Origin: Nematostella vectensis | Taxonomy: Eukaryota; Cnidaria; Anthozoa; Actiniaria; Edwardsiidae | Assembly: GCF_932526225.1 (NCBI RefSeq) | Contig: NC_064038.1 | Location: 4,528,001 to 4,588,000, forward strand | Reading direction: 5' to 3' | DNA length: 60,000 nt | Shown: positions 57,001 to 60,000 of the stretch, piece after piece | Layout of the letters: every line of letters begins with the position of its first letter | How positions within the stretch are numbered: the stretch's first letter is position 1 | Made by a program: the position numbers and the translations under genes | Notes under the pieces: generated by a model | The model's database searches: none | The model's input: only the letters and a program-made list of their open reading frames with translations | What the model was told of the DNA's origin: nothing

Positions 57001-60000
57001 GCCTCACTAATACGAACATTAGCTGGTTATCTCACAGGAGTCAGCAAGAACACCATTCAGGTAGAGCCTCACTAATACGAACATTAGCTGGTTATCTCGC
57101 AGGAGTCAGCAAGAACACCATTCAGGTAGAGCCTCACTAATACGAACATTAGCTGGTTATCTCACAGGAGTCAGCAAGAACACCATTCAGGTAGAGCCTC
57201 ACTAATACAAACATTAGCTGGTTATCTCACAGGAGTCAGCAAGAACACCATTCAGGTAGAGCCTCACTAATACAAACATTAGCTGGTTATCTCACAGGAG
57301 TCAGCAAGAACACCATTCAGGTAGAGCCTCACTAATACGAACATTAGCTGGTTATCTCGCAGGAGTCAGCAAGAACACCATTCAGGTAGAGCCTCACTAA
57401 TACGAACATTAGCTGGTTATCTCGCAGGAGTCAGCAAGAAGAACATTTAGGCAGTACTTAATTAAAACGAGCTCTAAGCTGAAATTCATTTATAATCTGA
57501 AAGGCATATCACGTCTTTCAGATTTATTAATGGAAAGTGAAACATGAAAATTGCAACTTTCTTCATTTAATACAGTGATTAACAGTAACAGATTAACAGG
57601 GGAACTCATGAAAAGGGCGTCAACCTCTTTCCCTTGTAAATCTGACTGAGAGCCTTTATTTGTCCCCTAGACGCTGTCAGAGGATCTGAAGAAATGCCTA
57701 CGTGAGAAGGAAGCGCTGATTGTCGAGAGAGAGGAATACCAAGGCCAAGGGAACGACGAAGAACTTCGACGTGTGGAAGAAAGACTTAAGGTACATTGAA
57801 CTTGTCTTTGACGGGTGGATGAAGACTTAAGGTACATTGAACTAGTCTTTGACGGGTGGATGAAGACTTAAGGTACATTGAACTTGTCTTTCATGGGTGA
57901 ACGAATGACTAGGCGTGGTTGGGGTCATATGACTGGGCAAGTTTGGGGCAGTCTGTTCTTTGCAGTCTGACGCAGCAAACAAGGACGTTATATTATCAAG
58001 CCTTACAGTGTTCACTCTAAACACCCTTTCGAGTCATGGTTTAGGTTTTTCTGAATTTCTTTTCTTTCCAGGCCTCAAGCGCAGAATGTTCGAGACTTGT
58101 GTATAATGTGAAAAACTTACGGACAGAGAATAAAGACTTGAAGGACAAGTTACAGGAAGCACAAGAGAGGTGAACCAAGTCGCAAAGTCGTTTAATATTT
58201 GTCTCGGGGTATTTATACATACATAGATCAAGAGCCATTAATATTCAGGTAAAATACGATAGACAAAGATTTCGAGATGGATTTCCACTACATTTTTGTT
58301 AAAAGGTTCAGGAACCCTGTGGAAGGCTCTCGAAGCAAGGCAGTCAATAGTTTTACCGTGGCTGTAATGCGTGACTACAAGAACTGACTGTAATGCGTGA
58401 CTACAAGAACTGACTGTAATGCATGGCTAACGCGGAAATGTAATGCGTGACTACAATGTGTGACTTTAATGTGTCGATGTAACGATTAACTGTAATGTTT
58501 GACTTTTATGTGTGTCTGTTGTTTGTAATGTGACTGTAATCCATCACTATTTTTTGTGACTGTAATGCGTGACTGCAATGTGTGACTTTAATACATGACT
58601 GCAATGTGACTATTATGTGTGACTGTGATGGGATGCGTTGTCTGTAAGCCGTGACTGTATGCCTGTCTGTAGTGTGACCGTAATGTGTGGCTGTTATGTG
58701 TGACTGTGATGGGATGCGTTGTCTGTAAGCCGTGACTGTATGCCTGACTGTAGTGTGACCGTAATGTGTGGCTGTTATGTGTGACTGTAATGCGTGACTG
58801 TAGTGTGTGACTATAATGCGTTACTGCAATACGTGACTGAAATGCTAGATTGGCTTCTTATTTACAAACAGGGTTACCAGAGTAGAGCATGATGTAAATC
58901 AAAAGAAAACGCTGATCGAGGAGCTGCGAAACAAACTCAGGAAGGCGCAGAGTATGGAAGATAAGGAAGCAAACACAGTGGTGAGATGGACACACGGGAA
59001 GAGGGATGAGGGAAGAGGGAAAGGTGTATGGACGAAAAGAAATGGGGAACGGGAGGGTTCCCCATTCGGTTTTACCAAAAGACGTAAATAAAGTTTTATG
59101 GAGTTGTATATGTAGAACAGTGGTTGGATGTGACGTACTGAGAAAAGCATGGTGGTTACGTCAATGATTGCGCATCAAATAACACAAAGAATAGAACATT
59201 ATTGTTAGAGCCACTTGAGGGACGTATATATGTTATAAGTTCTCGAATAGACATTGCCTTGAAGTATAGGGTGTTTTAAGAGTTGTTTGCATTATGCACG
59301 AGATTATTATGATTTACTTGCTGTGTGGTCAGTTCACCCGATATTGTATAATATTGTATTTTGAATAGCCTGCGTAGCGTTTCTGTGGAGTTTCAGAAGG
59401 GATAGAGAGCCCTATTTTTCGTTCGGCCATACTCTTCGTTCGCTCTCTATTCCTGCTGAAATTCACACAGAAACGCTTGTTACGCAGGCTATATTTGATG
59501 TATCATTGCGCGTTAAACATTTTAAAAAGCGTCTTTCTCTACACCAACAGAAAGATTTTGAAGAAAAAATTCGCCGCCTAACAGAAAGAGACAGTCAACG
59601 TAAAGGCCAGGTGAGTATTCACATGACTCTGCCACGGCTACTGTCGCAGGTACCGTAAAGTCGTGTTGACAGCGTAAGGGTCACGTGAGTATTCCACGGT
59701 ACCTGTCGCAAGTATCGTAAATTCGTGTTGACAGCGTAAGGGTCACATGAGTATTCCACGGTCCCTGTCGCAAGTATCGTAAAGTCGTGTTGACAGCGTA
59801 AGGGTCACATGAGTATTCCACGGTCCCTGTCGCAAGTATCGTAAAGTCGTGTTGACAGCGTAAGGGTCACGTGAGTATTCCACGGATGTGTCGAAAAAGT
59901 CCGACGTGAAATGATCTCTCACATACTGTTTTCTTCAAAACTACTGAAAAACTCCTAGTTTCATTGTGCATTAAAAACGAATACGTGTGTTATAAAATAA
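33076..60000 (+). CDS. CNTLN: Centlein, centrosomal coiled-coil protein, 5' and middle part (gene runs past the window)
   Basis: Exons: 33333-33351, 33876-33943, 34522-34610, 34972-35056, 35135-35178, 35429-35546, 35894-35975, 36312-36424, 37868-37915, 38351-38469, 38706-38815, 42744-42796, 43548-43631, 44407-44526, 44824-44915, 45008-45089, 45658-45768, 47153-47268, 47902-48021, 48090-48190, 54580-54689, 54774-54841, 55243-55492, 55931-56194, 56291-56404, 56799-56930, 57671-57790, 58072-58169, 58872-58980, 59551-59610: 1033 codons in phase. An extra first exon at 33076-33110 (MADESFVLFLSR) joins in frame and may hold the true start; otherwise ATG 33333 (MEEQER). Diagnostic blocks: VDKEFVWNLWKRLQ with KKILQILKMKDEKI (vertebrate centlein has DKEFVWSLWKRLQ and RKVLEILQVKDAKI), DGVWNELTHYK (DAVWNELAYFK), and RVTRVEHDVNQKKTLIEELR. 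Vertebrate centlein keeps the two centrioles linked and binds C-NAP1 and CEP68. The human protein has about 1400 aa, so roughly 250 or more C-terminal residues lie beyond the window. Confidence 0.92.
35622..35722. repeat. 20-bp tandem repeat (AAGTAAGAGCCAGCTGAATT)
   Basis: Five imperfect copies lie in CNTLN intron 6, about 75 bp after the donor of exon 35429-35546. Each contains GTAAGAG, a donor-like hexamer. Confidence 0.85.
36425..36990. repeat. Minisatellite that reverses orientation (foldback), CNTLN intron 8
   Basis: From the donor of exon 36312-36424, units of roughly 37 bp (TATGACTAGGGGGAGGGAAA and GTGGTATACTCACA) repeat to about 36815. Then the complement follows (TTTCCCTCCCCCC, CTAGTCACATGTGAGTATAC) to about 36990. 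The two halves could form a long hairpin at the 5' end of the intron. Confidence 0.85.
37051..37867. repeat. 80-bp minisatellite ending exactly at the exon-9 splice acceptor
   Basis: Ten full 80-bp copies start at 37051, 37131 and so on to 37771. The eleventh starts at 37851 and is cut off after TACTGTAGGTGTTACAG, which is the real acceptor of CNTLN exon 9 (37868). In the earlier copies the same spot reads GTGTTACAAAAC, so their AG is lost. Each unit also contains TACCAG and TTCCAG, which could serve as cryptic acceptors. Confidence 0.95.
38816..42622. repeat. 55-bp minisatellite, about 69 copies, with a 1540-bp higher-order duplication
   Basis: It begins directly at the donor of CNTLN exon 11 (38815). 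The unit is GGTGAGACTGGGTTACACCC, CCTATGATGG, GCCATGGGATGTCTAGGGGG, GATAG. Rare variants recur exactly 1540 bp apart (28 units): GGGGGTATAG at 38921 and 40461, GGTAGGCCAT at 39011 and 40551, GCGGGGATAG at 39801 and 41341, TCTATGATGG at 40381 and 41921. The repeat start GGTGAGA resembles the exon-11 donor itself. Confidence 0.97.
42940..43425. repeat. 21-bp tandem repeat (CTGTGGTGTGAATATCGTCTG)
   Basis: About 23 copies lie in CNTLN intron 12. A central block is diverged (TGATGTGATGTTAATATCCTC). All plus frames read as simple 7-residue repeats such as LWCEYRL and CCGVNIV; I consider them noncoding. Confidence 0.95.
44050..44255. repeat. Three-copy tandem repeat, period about 80-88 bp
   Basis: TTCTTGTAATGGCAATAATT, then CTACCATCAATAC, recurs starting near 44049, 44130 and 44219, in CNTLN intron 13. 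Confidence 0.85.
45795..46785. repeat. 67-bp minisatellite, about 15 copies
   Basis: The unit starts GGCGGGAAGCGTTGCGTGAC and includes TAGTGCTTGCTGAGTAATAG. It begins 27 bp after the donor of CNTLN exon 17 (45768). The minus strand is open over about 1 kb in more than one frame because the unit lacks stops there, so these are repeat artefacts. Confidence 0.95.
47522..47925. repeat. 96-bp minisatellite that duplicates a 3' splice site and exon start
   Basis: Four copies of TTACGTTTATTGGGCTTTCAG|GAAGGAAAG give candidate acceptors with exon starts at 47614, 47710, 47806 and 47902, exactly 96 bp apart. Only the last leads into the full exon 19. An upstream choice would read GAAAGC TCT CCC ATT GAG CTT CCA TAA, so a stop comes about ten codons in. 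Confidence 0.95.
48165..49080. repeat. 40-bp minisatellite that duplicates an exon end and its 5' splice site
   Basis: The last 26 nt of CNTLN exon 20 plus its donor (GCAAGAAGAGAAAGAAA|GTAAGG) are repeated about 22 times with a period of 40 bp (39 in units reading GTAAGCGCTTC). The 39-bp variants recur every 159, 159 and 119 bp, which shows multi-unit duplications. Reading past the first donor gives ESKAL-stop, so only the first donor keeps the frame. Confidence 0.95.
49240..49718. mobile_element. TTAA-flanked inverted-repeat element A (piggyBac-type MITE candidate)
   Basis: It runs from TTAAAGCGGCAACC to TTGCCGCTTTAA; inside the ends, TTTACTTCCGGTG is opposed by ACCGGAAGTAAA. TTAA target sites are typical of piggyBac elements. 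Its right part (AATAGACACACTGCTTT, then AAAAATCATCGGA) matches element B at 54259. It carries no transposase. The right edge lies about 85 bp before the 23-bp array. Confidence 0.6.
49803..54238. repeat. Giant 23-bp minisatellite, about 190 copies, 4.4 kb
   Basis: The unit is GTAGGCGTAGAACGCAACAT-AGA, with a common AAAGC variant and rarer types. It fills most of CNTLN intron 20. Rare variants recur 1222 bp apart (for example GCATAGAACG near 51421 and 52643; TAGGGGTAG near 52181 and 53403), so at least one block of about 1.2 kb has been duplicated. All three minus-strand frames are open for over 4 kb because the unit has no stop in any phase; they encode the same 23-residue peptide cycle. Confidence 0.98.
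54259..54512. mobile_element. TTAA-flanked inverted-repeat element B (piggyBac-type MITE candidate)
   Basis: TTAAAGCCGCATTGTCACCA at the left is the inverse of TGGTGACAATGCGGCTTTAA at the right. The 254-bp element has no coding capacity. It starts about 20 bp after the 23-bp array and ends 67 bp before CNTLN exon 21. Confidence 0.7.
55786..55915. repeat. 33-bp tandem repeat, about four copies
   Basis: CAGTAACCTTGAGCTGCCTG and GGGCTGCCTGTGG variants repeat just upstream of the acceptor of CNTLN exon 24 (55931). Confidence 0.8.
56420..56645. repeat. TGTAATGCGTGAC short-unit array, CNTLN intron 25
   Basis: A degenerate unit of about 12-13 bp repeats from 16 bp after the donor of exon 25. The same motif forms the array at 58360-58850 three introns later. 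Confidence 0.85.
56909..57450. repeat. 65-bp cassettes, each with acceptor, 23-nt mini-exon and donor
   Basis: Seven complete cassettes follow CNTLN exon 26. Each reads TTATCTCACAG|GAGTCAGCAAG...CATTCAG|GTAGAG. Mini-exons are 56973-56995, then every 65 bp to 57363-57385; an eighth acceptor copy (57428) is degenerate. The mini-exon copies the last 22 nt of exon 26 plus one base. One cassette shifts the frame by 23 nt, but three in a row add 69 nt (23 codons) with no stop and restore phase. Confidence 0.93.
57778..57900. repeat. 41-bp repeat duplicating the exon-27 end and donor, three copies
   Basis: AAGACTTAAG|GTACATTGAA starts at 57781, 57822 and 57863. Reading past the first donor gives VH-stop, so the first copy must be the working donor. 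Confidence 0.92.
58360..58850. repeat. TGTAATGCGTGAC short-unit array, CNTLN intron 28
   Basis: Many degenerate copies of the TGACTGTAATGCG motif are present, with one internal duplication of about 90 bp (GGATGCGTTGTCTGTAAGCC at about 58630 and 58719). The array ends about 20 bp before the acceptor of exon 29 (58872). Confidence 0.85.
59366..59491. mobile_element. 126-bp foldback element
   Basis: TAGCCTGCGTAGCGTTTCTG, TTTCAG and ATAGAGAGC in the left arm are matched inverted by GCTCTCTAT, CTGAAAT and CAGAAACGC...ACGCAGGCTA. It lies in CNTLN intron 29, 60 bp before exon 30. Confidence 0.65.
59590..59895. repeat. 61-bp repeat containing donor-like sites after CNTLN exon 30
   Basis: The exon end and donor (GTCAACGTAAAGGCCAG|GTGAGTATTC) are echoed by GACAGCGTAAGGGTCACGTGAGTATTCC-type units at about 59675, 59735, 59796 and 59857. 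Two copies read CATGAGT and have lost the donor GT. Confidence 0.85.

Overview
The window is intron-rich animal nuclear DNA. Every gene I can rebuild has GT-AG introns (one probable GC-AG) with consistent exon phases, and two genes match deeply conserved animal families at residue level. The mix of a sulfotransferase, a shuffled LDLa/LamG/Frizzled/CUB secreted protein, many short inverted-repeat elements and many minisatellites suggests an invertebrate, perhaps an anthozoan cnidarian. That taxon call is inference.

Layout. 1-378 (+): last exon of a sulfotransferase. 619-6113 (-): eight-exon protein with a C-terminal MYND-type zinc finger, convergent with it. 6114-8957: mostly intergenic, with one doubtful small gene and an inverted-repeat element of about 1.1 kb. 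8958 to about 17524 (+): secreted protein with signal peptide, two LDLa, LamG, a Ser/Thr-rich linker, a ten-cysteine Frizzled CRD and CUB; its intron 3 holds a nest of short inverted-repeat elements. 18951-23601 (-): six-exon coiled-coil protein of about 317 aa with a possible N-myristoylation start. 24281-31922 (+): nine-exon PGGT1B (GGTase-I beta), complete, divergent from the coiled-coil gene across about 680 bp. 33076 to beyond 60000 (+): centlein (CNTLN), 30 or 31 exons visible and the C-terminal part outside the window.

The most unusual feature is in CNTLN. Many introns carry tandem arrays that start or end at an exon boundary, and several arrays include the splice site and the adjoining exon sequence. 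Examples are 22 copies of a 40-bp unit with a 5' splice site (intron after 48190), four 96-bp copies of a 3' splice site (before 47902), and seven 65-bp cassettes that each hold a 3' splice site, a 23-nt mini-exon and a 5' splice site (after 56930). Intron 20 also holds a 4.4-kb array of a 23-bp unit between two related TTAA-flanked elements.

The genes have unrelated jobs (sulfation, protein prenylation, centrosome cohesion, extracellular matrix or signalling), so this is ordinary eukaryotic neighbourhood, not an operon. I see no CRISPR array, rRNA gene or intact tRNA gene.
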